Below are positions 47,302 to 58,126 of a stretch of 64,000 bases of DNA, one piece after another; position 1 is the first letter of the stretch; each line of letters opens with the position of its first letter. The translations under genes were made by a program, and so were the position numbers. The notes beneath the pieces are model-generated. The model searched no databases. It saw nothing but the letters and a program-made list of their open reading frames with translations, and was not told where the DNA came from. Where the stretch lies: NCBI GenBank assembly GCA_029532415.1, contig JAQOTA010000047.1, positions 3,038,001-3,102,000 of the forward strand, read 5' to 3'. The stretch is from Marasmius tenuissimus. Its lineage: Eukaryota > Basidiomycota > Agaricomycetes > Agaricales > Marasmiaceae.

Positions 47302-49130
47302 GGTGAAGGAAGGAAGGTGACGAGTCTTGAGGATGGTGGGTTATACAGCAGGTATACCTGCATAATATGTACCGACCCACACGCTGGTTACACGTGTTGA
47401 GCAAAAATAACGCACAACACCACAGCCATGCGCCAATCTTGAGATGAATGACCTGCGGTGGTGTCCGGAGTCAAGAATACTGTGCTGCTCATGTCCCCTC
47501 CTTGTCCGTCCCTACTATAATTACTTCGTCGAGCTTTCAAGCTACTTACTCACCGTTTGCCAACCTAGAGTCAAGGTCGATAGTAGATACCAGGACTTAC
47601 ACCAGCGTTAGAAATCCCGCAGTCACCAATACGAAGGCTCCATCAACATGCTGTCGAGCGTCGGCGCTTCAGTTTCACCTCCGAGTGAACACCTCACGTC
47701 GAAGACACACCTTATTCGTGCTTAAGATCGCTCCAGCGGCATCTGAGTTATGGAGGTTTCCATCCAAGTCGAGGGGGCATCGCTCGGATGGGATCTGGGG
47801 CTGACAGGGCGAATGGAAGTATCAAGAGAGCGCCTATCAATAGATCGCAATCAGAACAGCATGAACGAAAAGAACACCGTCGGGGGAAGAGCTCACCGGT
47901 TACGGTGTGTATTGGACATCACAAAAAATAGCAACATCACGGGGGTATTGCTGTATATGAAAAGAAAGAAATCACGAAGAACGGGGAATTTGGAACGTAA
48001 GTCGTACAGGCAGTAAAATACCTGGCAGATGTCTAGGGCGGCCCACTCCTCAAAACCCGTTGAGGATTAGAAATAACAAACCGATAAGAACGTGAAGGAG
48101 TGCTTTCGGAGTCAGGATTGATCTTTTGATCTCCTTGGTTGTTGCAGACCCGACAAATTTGACAACACAAAGGAAGCCTCTCGGCACACCATGCAATAGC
48201 GATCATTAAACCGTCAAAATATGCGAGTGTGTCGATCAAAGATTGCCACCTACCACACAAAGACCATTCCGAGGCTCGAGTGTGTATTCGAGCCGATGAT
48301 ATCCACGATACATACCTGCCTTGCTTCGAAGATTGCCCAACAGATACAATAGCATGGTGTTTTTTTGAGCCAGTCAAAGTGTAATAACCTGTAGATACCG
48401 AGTTGGGGACGCAGAATAAGAGCAAAAGTTAGAACGGGCGTACCTATCACCCTGACAAAATGAGTAGTATCCAAATTCCATTAGAGAGCAGCCAGTGGCC
48501 GGCCTAACCTTCATAGAGAATTACTCTTTGTACCGCTCCAAAGTGGTCAAACAGACACTCCCGTCCTCAGAACCCTCATCAGCAAAGACAATAGCTAGCA
48601 CCGCGTCGAGGGTACAGTGGAGGAGTAGGGAGTGGAAATCGGAAGTCTGGGGTCTTGCATTGCCAACGTATCCAAAGACACCCGATTGTTCGATGGAAGC
48701 TTGAGGGTAAGCAAGTGGATACTCGAGGAATGAACGAGAAACTTGGTAGACGAATTTGTTGGCTGGAGGCCAGTTCGAGTGGGTGAAAACGAAAGTCATA
48801 TTATTATTCAGTTATTAAAGACCTCCGTTTCCGATGATCCATTGTTCTTGAGGTCGTTCGTATCGACAACGGGAAGAACGAGGCGACATGGTGGTAGTAG
48901 TGAGAAGAGTTGTGACGGTCCGGATACGAGCGCTCGTAACTCTCATCCCGACCGCCACGTGAATTCAGGCTCCTCAATCTCGGGTCAGATTCAAATGTGT
49001 GTCTGACTAGTTTTGTGCGTCGAGCTAGGTCCTTCCACTCAGTACCATTATTACCGAGTAGGTGATCTATCGTATTGCGCTTGTCGCCCTGACCTTTCCT
49101 AGTCATCTTTCACACCTCAATAGGGCGTCA
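47302..49130. repeat. 5' flank of gene E, upstream repeat
   Basis: The gene-proximal part carries the common landmarks (AAATCCCGCAGTCACC near 47612, CATCAACATGCTGTCGAGCG). The distal part, about 47930-48920, is closest to the flank of gene A. Minus-strand frames at 48521-48799 and 48804-49106 are open, and the first contains FHSLLLHCTLDAVLAIVF, but they are not kept in the flank of A. I call no gene. Confidence 0.6.
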
Positions 49131-49915
49131 AGAGCATTGAGATAGCTTCCTTTCCAGACGACGGAAAGTGAGCTTCAGTGAGTGGCGATAGGGCTTAACG
49201 TCTATGACCATTGATCTAGCGGCGGCTGACAAGGCTACCTCCGTGAATGGTATGAAGAGTAAGTATTCAGGTAATTGATCACTATTCTCTCGTGAACCTT
49301 GGGTGCATAAATCAATTATATTAGCACCGTCGCTATGCATGCTTCACTGGTAAAGACGAGTATCCGACACCCCAGCAAATGATCTCCGAGATTATCGAAG
49401 CTGCCCTTAACGACGCAAACGAGACTGAAATATATCAACTCCGAAGCTTTTGAGTGGTCGGACACCAAATTAATCATCTCGGCCGATTGCGTTGAACTCA
49501 ATACCGTCCACTTTTGCCTAGATAATCACTACATTCAGAAGGTGAACCTTCCCCCGATGACGTTCATTGAATGATTACTGGCGCTCTTCCGGTCCCTGTT
49601 GCAGAACCGGGAGGAACTCCTAGGCCTCGATCTTCTGGTACGCAGAGCTACATAAAAGCCTGACAAAGGCATTGAGCTTTTCAATCATTCGTCATGAGGG
49701 GCTGAAAAGTAACGTTTTAGACCCAGGAAAGCTTGGTACATTTTACATCTTTACTTGGGTACGAGAAACAGCGTGAAATCAGACGTGGGGATTAGACGCC
49801 GGTTACGGATGAGATGGGATACCGGGCCATGTCAAGGAGCAGAGATAGGTCTTATCAGGTGTGATATCAGTCGCTTCAGGGACCCGGTGAGCGTAGTTTC
49901 GAGCTATCCGTGGGT
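49131..49915. other. Spacer, nothing recognised
   Basis: Only frames of 60-70 codons occur, none with a domain or paralogue. Confidence 0.4.
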
Positions 49916-50350
49916 ACTGATCGGATTCTGAACAGTGTTGTTCCCGAGGCCAAATTGATGCCGTTGGACGGACTTATTTGGTCCCCGGTTGCTTCAGACG
50001 CTTATTGGTTTAAACCTTGAGCTCTGCTTTGTTCAGTTTGCATTCAGCTATCCTACCAAGTGTTAATCTCCCGAAGTTTTCGGTCAATCAACTGCCTAAA
50101 CCAAGGATACAGAGCTGCAATCCCAGCCACAGCATATCTTTTGGGGAATCCAGACCGGGGGGAGGAGCATTATTTCTCTCGGCAGACGACCTGGCGAGGG
50201 AACAAGCTGGACTACAATTTGTCACGTAAAGCTACTTTCGTGGATTAACTCACTGATATCCTGGAGTTTGTGTAGCACTGCGTAACGGCTCTCGACTCCG
50301 CCCAAGGTGTCAGACTCCGAATCGGGACAAGGAACAGTGTTCTCATTCAC
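49916..50350. repeat. Duplicated segment, copy 2 (partner 22290-22760)
   Basis: It is colinear with 22290-22760 and is likewise followed by the cysteine-rich gene remnant. The pair marks the left part of the block that also contains genes C and F. Confidence 0.75.
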
Positions 50351-50376
50351 AACTTCGCACTCGGGATCAAAGTCGA

Positions 50377-51423
50377 TCACTGAATACTGCAATACTAGTA
50401 CGGAACTTTGATGGTGCCGCAGACGTTACAAAGACATTTGTACCTCCCTTCATCCCCAAAGATATGCAATCCACACCGGACTCGATGGTCAATATCAATT
50501 GGATGCCCCTTTCGGCTGCACCAACGGACAGCCTCGTCGGAATATTCAATGTCAGTCGTCACTGTCAGCTCAATTATTGCGGATATTCTGGCTCATCAAT
50601 CGAGTCTTGTATTGAGCTAAATAGCCTCTGAGCATTCCCTCAGCCCACGATTCTGATTCCGCCCGATCATGTTCGTTCTTTTCCTCCATTTTCAGAGAGT
50701 TTCCCCAGCTAAGGGCGAGGTCCATTTCTATTCGTGGTTTTCATCAATTAGGTGACTTTTTCTCTCGATTCCATCGCTCTCAGGTCCCATTCATTCTGAT
50801 AATACAAAATATCACCAATACCTGCCCGCAGAAGACCGTCGGTTGTACAACGATTATTCTACCCGAACGGTATCATGATCGATGGAAAATATGATGGTCT
50901 TTGGTGAGTTATTCCTTGGATAGGTCAATATTCGTGAAACAGAATCTCCTTTACAACCCTATGGTGGGCAGTCAAAACTATACGTCTCAACTTAGCATTA
51001 GAAAGCCTCTGCAACTCTTGATATGCAGCTGAATGCCGGCAGTCCAGAATCCCGTCCGCTATTTGAAGGTTCTCACCATCTCTGTACGGTGTTTGGCCGA
51101 TTTTATGATCGCCATTCCAGCTGTTAATTTTTATCAGGCTACCAGACACATCTAAAGGACCCGCTCCCGTGGGCTAATACCTCTCGCCCAATTCTCTTGC
51201 TAACACGCAGTCCAGGGTCCCGAACGAGGCTTACCGTGGGTTTTTTAGGCCTATCATGGTCTTTGCGAGTCGATGCTACCACAGGACGTTTAGTTTCGAA
51301 GCTACAGAGTGGGCAGCGGAGAGTATCGGAAGTGATTTGAGCAGTAAGTATTCCAATCGGGCATATCCCTTGAAATATATGTCGAGACGCCCGCCAGCAA
51401 GTATCAAATGTCAAGACGAGCAT
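50377..51423 (-). pseudogene. Cysteine-rich (zinc-finger-like) gene remnant, copy 2
   Basis: The frame starting at 51423 holds TLRCPLCSFETKRP. Downstream, the minus strand encodes DIEYSDEAVRWCSRKGHPID, then VRCGLHIFGDEGRYKCLCNVCG, giving Cys spacings suited to metal binding (quoted here in two separate parts). A TAG interrupts the last exon shortly before CSIQ and the stop at 50377, so the copy is probably inactive, although the lesion is near the end. Copia element 2 starts 16 bp from the first ATG and may have removed its promoter. The order of modules matches 22801-23807. Confidence 0.5.
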
Positions 51424-51438
51424 CTACAGAGTGGCGAG

Positions 51439-51957
51439 TGTTGAACATGATGGATATCATGTGATACACTGTTGACGTGTTATTTACGCGTCACACTATT
51501 TATAGAGCTACGCCTCTAGAACACTTGCGTTCTCATGCAAGTACTACGTCTCTGTCTACGTATCTTACTACGTATCAAGTAGTTTCATCATATATGACAC
51601 TATAGACAGTTGCTATCCAATAGCATAAGTAGAGCCTCCAATACATGAGGCAAACACGACTATGCTCACCAAGCATACTACCATTCATGGTAGAAGTACT
51701 TACACAGTACTAATGTCTTTTACGCCTTTAGGGCCGAATACCTACTTCTAGTAGTAGTTTCAGTTAGTGTAATACTCATTACATGTACCAGAAACTTATG
51801 TATAAAAGACTGGACGAAAGGCATTAAGCCTTAGGACAATCTACTTGATTATCACCTCTTCACAAGCATCTCAAGACTACAAGAACACTCTGTGTATTAC
51901 CCATGTGAGGTTTACTTTGTTATACCCACTGTGCACTTTAACTATGCTGGCTCATCA
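51439..51957 (+). repeat. 5' LTR of copia element 2
   Basis: It starts TGTTGAACATGATGG and ends GCTGGCTCATCA. It contains several short palindromes, such as CTTGCGTTCTCATGCAAG and TACCATTCATGGTA. Sibling copies lie at 12627, 57608 (inverted) and 60621, and a diverged one at 11729. Confidence 0.96.
51801..51808 (+). promoter_or_regulatory. TATA box in the element 2 LTR
   Basis: TATAAAAG is conserved in every copy of this LTR family, including the old solo LTR at 11729. It lies about 155 bp before the LTR end and is the likely core promoter. In the solo LTRs inside gene B it would fire antisense to the gene. Confidence 0.65.
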
Positions 51958-51971
51958 GGTTATGGGCCCCG
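51958..51971 (+). other. Primer-binding site of copia element 2
   Basis: GGTTATGGGCCCCG is identical to that of element 1 and complementary to the anticodon arm of initiator tRNA-Met. Confidence 0.8.
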
Positions 51972-52969
51972 CAAGCGGTGGTCAGGTCGATGTTATGATC
52001 GCAGTAGCCTAGCTCCCGTGTGTCGCCACCATCCTAGCGGACGACCTGTAACCTACATGGGTTATGGAAGTCTCTAGCAATGTCGGGCTTGTCATCGTCT
52101 GGTGTCAAGGTCAAGGGTTGTTAGTCCCCTTTACACCTATCCACTATGTCCCTGTACTGTTGCATGTTGCACGAACGCATGTACATACTGTTTTGGCTTC
52201 ATCTTCTTCGGCGTAGACCTATCCGCGTATGCGGCTCTGTCTCCCTGCTGATAACCCGGATTGGGCTTTGATCTTATATTATCACTGCCTAATGCCGATG
52301 AAAACCAATGGTTGGCGATGATCCTCACCATGAGGCATTGTTTAGGGGTCTATGGGGTTGTGCTTATAAACCAACTCGCCATGATTCCTGACGGTCGAAA
52401 GACCGGGCATGACATGCATGCTGGGAGATTTGATCTCCTTACAACTAGGTTTTGATACTATACAGTTTTACGGTATCAGATGGCCATTTTAGTATGTACA
52501 GGGACTCCCCTCCCGATGACCCCTCTCTTCTACGCTATTGTTAAACTCTAACTCACCTATGATTGCTTTCTGGACACCGACATGCCTAAGGCAGAGGGTG
52601 CATGAACTCAATTCATATGGATGACTAGGTTTAATAATAACTTTCAATGGGTCATTCGGACAGTATGAGCTGATCACTCATACTTTTGCTAGTCTGGGAT
52701 TGAGACCAGATAGCACGATGGGACACCAGACACCGATACACACTGGGAACGTTGTAAGACCCTAGCAATTGGGCAGGGCTTCGTAACCAGATTAACTCCC
52801 CTGCACTACCTGCACGCGGTACACCCCATGATCTGCTTGACGCATACAGCCTGTTAAAAGTCCTAGACCTTTTGGAGCATTTCTCGGTGTGCATTGAACC
52901 CTATTTATTTATGGGTGCTTCTTAGAAGCCTTTGTCGATTGACACTCTCTTGGCTCCACCCTTCTATAT
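51972..52969 (+). other. Unusually long leader of copia element 2
   Basis: About 1 kb separates the primer-binding site from gag, against about 0.3 kb in element 1. It holds only short frames and no recognised domain. It could contain packaging or regulatory sequence, or an old insertion; I see no inverted repeats or target duplication to prove the latter. Confidence 0.5.
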
Positions 52970-54859
52970 TTGAAGAGTATGCTCACGGGACTTTTGGCAG
53001 ATTGCAATATGTCTCAAACAGGATCAAGGTCTGCTTCTCATTCCCCAAGTGGTAATCCCCCAACGACGTTTGTTCGCAATACGCCGGGATACACTCTAGG
53101 AACGGAAGTAGAAAATTCTGTAGAAGTTTTTAACTACAATACGGAACCGTTGTACTCTCAGGTTGCGGACAGCAACTTTCCTGCTGGATCGGGAGGAATC
53201 AGTATCATTCCAGTGTTGCAAGATGATGGTTTGAACTTCGAAGATTGGTTCCGATTACTTGAAGGTTACCTCTTTACCCAAGGCATACCTCAAGCCTTGG
53301 ATGAAGAAATGCCTGAAATATCTTCTCCTGCTACTTCAGGAGAAACTACCGCTCTAGCCGAGTGGACTTCGAGGCGTAACAAAGTAATCGGCATTATCAA
53401 AATGCGAACTCGTCGTGCTCACGACGCACATGTTGATAAAACTTCAGTAGTCTCAACCTTATCTAAACTCAAATCTACGTTTGGAGTTCAATCTTCTTCA
53501 AAGATGATGAATCTGTATACGGACTTGCATAACGTCCAACTCCCTGAACACCTTAATCCAGTCCCTGGAATCAGTTACATGTTGACTGTTTGGGACCAAC
53601 TTAAGGATCATGGAGTAGATATTTTGGACGACTTGCTGTGCCTTATGATCACAGCTAAGCTTAATGAAAAGTGCTGGCAGCTTTTCAAGCAGCAAGTACC
53701 CCGTATGAAGAAAGAAGAACTTAAACCTACCGATTTGATTGCTGCAATAACGAATGAATGGAATAGAAGGAATGGGATTCATTCTGGTCCTGCTGCCTAC
53801 ACCGCCCATAACGCCAAAATTTCTCGTGTTAATAGATTTAATTCTCCTCCCAAATGGTCTGATCAGTCTCGTTCTGGCACTTCTGCAAACCAAAAGAAGA
53901 ACAATAATAAAAACAACAACCAGAACCAGAACAATCAGAACCATAGTGGATCTTCTCCCAAGAAAGGGAAGAAGAAGGGAGGAAAGGGCAAAGGCAAAGG
54001 CAAAGGAAAGAAGAAGGATACTCAAAAAGGGGGACAACAATCGCACACTGCGGTACTTGAACCTTCTGAGAAACCTTCTGAATACCAGAATCGAATTAAT
54101 GCAGTAAACGAGCAAATCAGCTCAGTTTTTGAACGCGAAATGGCCGGGCCAGTAAACGTTCATATGTCCTACCACTACCCCACTGGTAGTACATCTGCAC
54201 CAAACCCGTTCCAAAACACGTATGATCTTCAACAAGCACGCCTAGGAGAGAGAATTGCTGCTGACAGAGAAGGTCGTCCCGAACGACACATTTCTGTTCA
54301 AGAATGGAACAATAGACGAACTGTTCAACTAGATGAACAGGTTCAACAAGTAGAAGAAGCTATTGCTTCATCTACTACTTCCATTTCAAACATAGACAGC
54401 GACGGAGATGAGATACCATCTTTGGTGTACATCTCTGATACTCCAACAGAATCTGATAGTGACTCTTCATCTGATCATTCATCAGATGATAGTCATACAT
54501 GTTCTGCATACTCTTATGGCGCGCATAGTAATGAAGAAATTATCTTCACAATGCCACGACGAGAGGCGACACCTAATCATACTTTGCCTGCGGACGAAGT
54601 TGACCAAGGTGAGAATCTCGAAGTGGCACCACCCACACAAGAAGACATACGTGTAACAATCTCAACACCTCCTGACGATTATAGACCATGGGCAGATTCT
54701 ATGTTTCCGAGGAACCACGCAGATCTTGTTCATTTGTTCAGACCAAAAAACTATTCTCAAGATGGAGATGACATCACAAAGCCACCTCTCATCAATAGAA
54801 AAGTTGAATGGCGATTCTTACAAGAATACAAGGAACAACATGACAACATGATGCGATGA
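52970..54859 (+). CDS. Gag region of copia element 2, up to the first TGA
   Basis: A 629-codon frame. The N-terminal third has the copia-type Gag helical domain (DDGLNFEDWFRLLEGYL, later LKSTFGVQSSSKMMNLYTDL). A strongly basic Asn/Lys/Gly-rich stretch at nt 53887-54036 replaces a zinc knuckle; no CCHC is seen. Acidic serine-rich sequence follows. The frame ends NMMR then TGA. The same frame stays open beyond the TGA, so either a CGA has mutated or the stop is read through. In element 1 gag and pol have no stop between them. Confidence 0.85.
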   Translation: MKSMLTGLLADCNMSQTGSRSASHSPSGNPPTTFVRNTPGYTLGTEVENSVEVFNYNTEPLYSQVADSNFPAGSGGISIIPVLQDDGLNFEDWFRLLEGYLFTQGIPQALDEEMPEISSPATSGETTALAEWTSRRNKVIGIIKMRTRRAHDAHVDKTSVVSTLSKLKSTFGVQSSSKMMNLYTDLHNVQLPEHLNPVPGISYMLTVWDQLKDHGVDILDDLLCLMITAKLNEKCWQLFKQQVPRMKKEELKPTDLIAAITNEWNRRNGIHSGPAAYTAHNAKISRVNRFNSPPKWSDQSRSGTSANQKKNNNKNNNQNQNNQNHSGSSPKKGKKKGGKGKGKGKGKKKDTQKGGQQSHTAVLEPSEKPSEYQNRINAVNEQISSVFEREMAGPVNVHMSYHYPTGSTSAPNPFQNTYDLQQARLGERIAADREGRPERHISVQEWNNRRTVQLDEQVQQVEEAIASSTTSISNIDSDGDEIPSLVYISDTPTESDSDSSSDHSSDDSHTCSAYSYGAHSNEEIIFTMPRREATPNHTLPADEVDQGENLEVAPPTQEDIRVTISTPPDDYRPWADSMFPRNHADLVHLFRPKNYSQDGDDITKPPLINRKVEWRFLQEYKEQHDNMMR

Positions 54860-57607
54860 GTTAACCTTAGGAATAATAGACCAAATGTAATAAATGGGAT
54901 TAAACTCCCAATTCCTGTCGTCGAAGATTTCCAAGATTTCGGAGATCAGATGACTAACGACATAGCGTTGAAGGCATCCATAATCAGAATGCATAATAAA
55001 TTAATACGCAATACACCAGACCATAAACTTTGGATCTGGATTCTGATCAGGACCAGAGATAATGTCGTTATGTATGCTATCAGAAGAGATGCAGTGCATA
55101 ATATGACACCTCGTCAAGCTCTTCATGAATTACACATACAACAAAGGATATTACATGTGGAAACAGTAGAAGATACCAAGTTCACGCTTCACTACGAATA
55201 CTCAACCTGGAACCTTCAACACCTATCGACGGTTATAGCTGAAATTAATAACAAAAATTGGATCAGCACCGTTGAAGACTTTGTTCAACAAGTAAAAAAC
55301 CCTCGTTCAATTTCGGTGGATGAAGCCTTCCGAGTCAACAAGAAGAATTTCACACTTCCTATACAAGTGTTGAATCCTATCTTCTGGCATTCGTTAGTCA
55401 AGCTTGGTCTTGAAGGAAAATGGTTATTCGGAACGACAGATATAAGAGCGAGTCAATTTAGAACATCTCAATGGAGACTACCAGGGTTTACAAGGCGCTG
55501 GGTTCGCTTTATCCCTCACCTTAGTCTTTCAGATGTTCATAACTGGCATACGCACTTGTATAAATGGATGAACAACATTAGAATGATTGTTCCCATGACT
55601 CAGGCTGATATTCCTCGAAGAGAACTCGAGGGTGGTCGGTTCGATGAACGACCAAGAACATACCCTGGAGATTTCATGGAATTAGCCGAGTCACTTAATC
55701 GTTCCAAATCTCCAGTTCCTTCTACCCATGAATACATAAATCGCCCCGCAACTACACCACCTCGAGTACGACAATGGCAGGACCAAGTCGTCCACACACC
55801 TCCAAGCTCTCCCGAATATTTTTATGGCGTACAATCCTTAGAAGAGGATTACATTGAAGTTCCTTCTCGTCCAACAACTGCTCCACCAGATCAACCGGAA
55901 AGACTTAGTCCGGTAGATGAACAACCTGAGGTTGACCCCTGGGTTACATCTCCAAGTGATCCCCGAAACTCTCAATTCGAGAATTACGGACCTGCAGTAA
56001 TTGGACTAAGGACCAATGGACCGCCCTTACACGTTGCTGAAGGCACGAGTATTGGCAATATCACTTTGGTTGTTAATAACAATCAGCCATACCAAGAAGC
56101 GAGATTCGTTCAATGGCAGAACTATAGACGCCAATTGGAAGCTTGGATAGAAGTTGAAGACGCCGCTAATCAACGTTATGAACAAGAACTCAGAACTAGA
56201 CGAGAGCGTCTTGTTCTTCAAGGTTTCCAACAAAGTCAGAATCAAGAACCGCTTCAACAGCATGAACGGTACTTTGATGATGGTGATTATGGAGATGGCC
56301 TTGAAGGAGTTGATTACGATTGGGCGGAAAGCAACGATCGTGGAGACTGGCAAGTTTTTCAAAGTTCTAATAGTCAAACTTTCACTAAATCCTCGATGCA
56401 GAACTATCATATCCTAAGGAACTCAGTACCAAGGAAATGTAGTATTACTTCTGTATATGCAACGGCGAAATACAAGTCGTTTTCTGCTGCATTTTCAAGT
56501 GATTGTGAAGTGAGAAATACGCAAGATGCCTGGCTACTTGATAGTGGGGCATCAGCGCATATGACTCCGTATAAAACGGATTTCTCAGACTATCAGACTT
56601 TAGAAATGCCAATAGGTCTTACTACATCAGCGGGTGATAAAGCAAATGTGCAAATAATAGGCTATGGTACTGTCCTCATCCGACATACCAATAGCGCAGG
56701 AGTGACGCAAGTCACAAAGTTATACCCAGTGATGTATAATCCCGACAGCCCACATTGTTTAATCTCTAGTGGGAAGTTCCGGAGTATAGGTTACTATACT
56801 ATACTGGACTCTCCAGAGACTTCGATCCGGAGCAAGAAAGATGATTCTCTTTCAATGAGCTTTTACCCAAGCCATAAAGATGATCCTTTACGATGGACGA
56901 ATGCGAAGGTTCTTGTGGGAGAAACTTCCTTCACATCTGTTGTATCTTTCAATACTTCTGAATTATGGCACAGACGTATGGGACGCTGTGATCCCAGAGT
57001 CTTAGGAAAATTAATGGATAATGTTAAAGGGCTTCCAACGAAGTTGGTTACTTCGAAGGGAGAAACGAAACCATGCCGAGGCTGTGCCAAAGGCAAAATG
57101 GTTGCCAAATCATACCCTTTATCCTCTAAACGAGCTAAGGAGTCTCTTGAGCTCGTGCACGGTGATTTGATAGAATATCCAACTCGCTCTTACTATCAAA
57201 ACGAATATGCATTAACCTTATTCGATGATGCAACATCATACGGATGGGTATATCCAATTCGTAAAAAGAGCGATACAGATCAGAAATTGCGCAATTGGCT
57301 GGCTCTTGTAGAGCGCCAGACTAATGAAAAGGTCAAAAGATTGCATTTTGATCGAGGGGGAGAATTCTTTTCAAATGAACAATGGGACTGGTATAACTCT
57401 CTAGGAATATTTCCACAAAGAGGTTCTCCCTACGTGCATGAACAGAATGGACGAGCAGAAAGATTTAATTGTACACTACGAGAAAAATCTGAAGCCATGC
57501 GCTTTCAGGCTTGTGCGCCTGAAAACTGGTGGGAATTTGCAATTCTCACAGCCGTCCATATCTATCATAGAACTCCTATTTGTTCGAGGAAATACAGAAC
57601 TCCAGTT
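54860..57607 (+). pseudogene. Pol 5' part of copia element 2: protease and integrase
   Basis: This continues the gag frame after the TGA. The protease motif LLDSGASAH has its Asp at 56540-56542. The GAG-pre-integrase module shows LWHRRMGRCDPRVLG and CRGCAKGKM. The integrase triad codons are at 57164 (Asp), 57350 (Asp) and 57458 (Glu), with D-35-E spacing intact. The frame runs into the nested LTR directly after RTPV, where a stop follows. A long linker without known domain (54950-56400) separates gag from protease. Confidence 0.9.
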
Positions 57608-58126
57608 TGATGAGCCAGCATAGTTAAAGTGCACAGTGGGTATAACAAAGTAAACCTCACATGGGTAATACACAGAGTGTTCTTGTAGTCTTGAGATGCT
57701 TGTGAAGAGGTGATAATCAAGTAGATTGTCCTACGGCTTAAGGCCTTTCGTCCAGTCTTTTATACATAAATTTCTGGTACATGTAATGAGTATTACACTA
57801 ACTGAAACTACTACTAGAAGTAGGTATTCGGCCCTAAAGGCGTAAAAGACATTAGTACTGTGTAAGTACTTCTACCATGAATGGTAGTATGCTTGGTGAG
57901 CATAGTCGTGTTTGCCTCATGTATTGGAGGCTCTACTTATGCTATTGGATAGCAACTGTCTATAGTGTCATATATGATGAAACTACTTGATACGTAGTAA
58001 GATACGTAGACAGAGACGTAGTACTTGCATGAGGATGCAAGTGTTTTAGAGGCGTAGCTCTATAAATAGTGTGACGCGTAAACAACACGTCAACAGTGTA
58101 TCACATGATATCCATCATGTTCAACA
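57608..58126 (-). repeat. Nested solo LTR, inverted, inside element 2
   Basis: It is 519 bp, reading TGATGAGCCAGC to TTCAACA on the plus strand, the exact reverse orientation of the host element's own LTRs. The 5-bp duplication CAGTT flanks it (57603-57607 and 58127-58131). Removing the LTR and one duplication joins the pol frame between RTPV and ELFENKKPDVS. It arose by insertion of another family member followed by LTR-LTR recombination. Confidence 0.96.

Noticed and set aside
51892..52077. Frame spanning the end of the element 2 LTR and its primer-binding site
   Set aside because: It crosses functional retroelement signals and recurs at 57476-57673 only because the LTR recurs.
53498..54115. 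Minus-strand open frame of 205 codons with hydrophobic runs
   Set aside because: It is antisense to the Asn/Lys-rich part of Gag in element 2; the apparent membrane segments are complements of AAG/AAC-rich codons.
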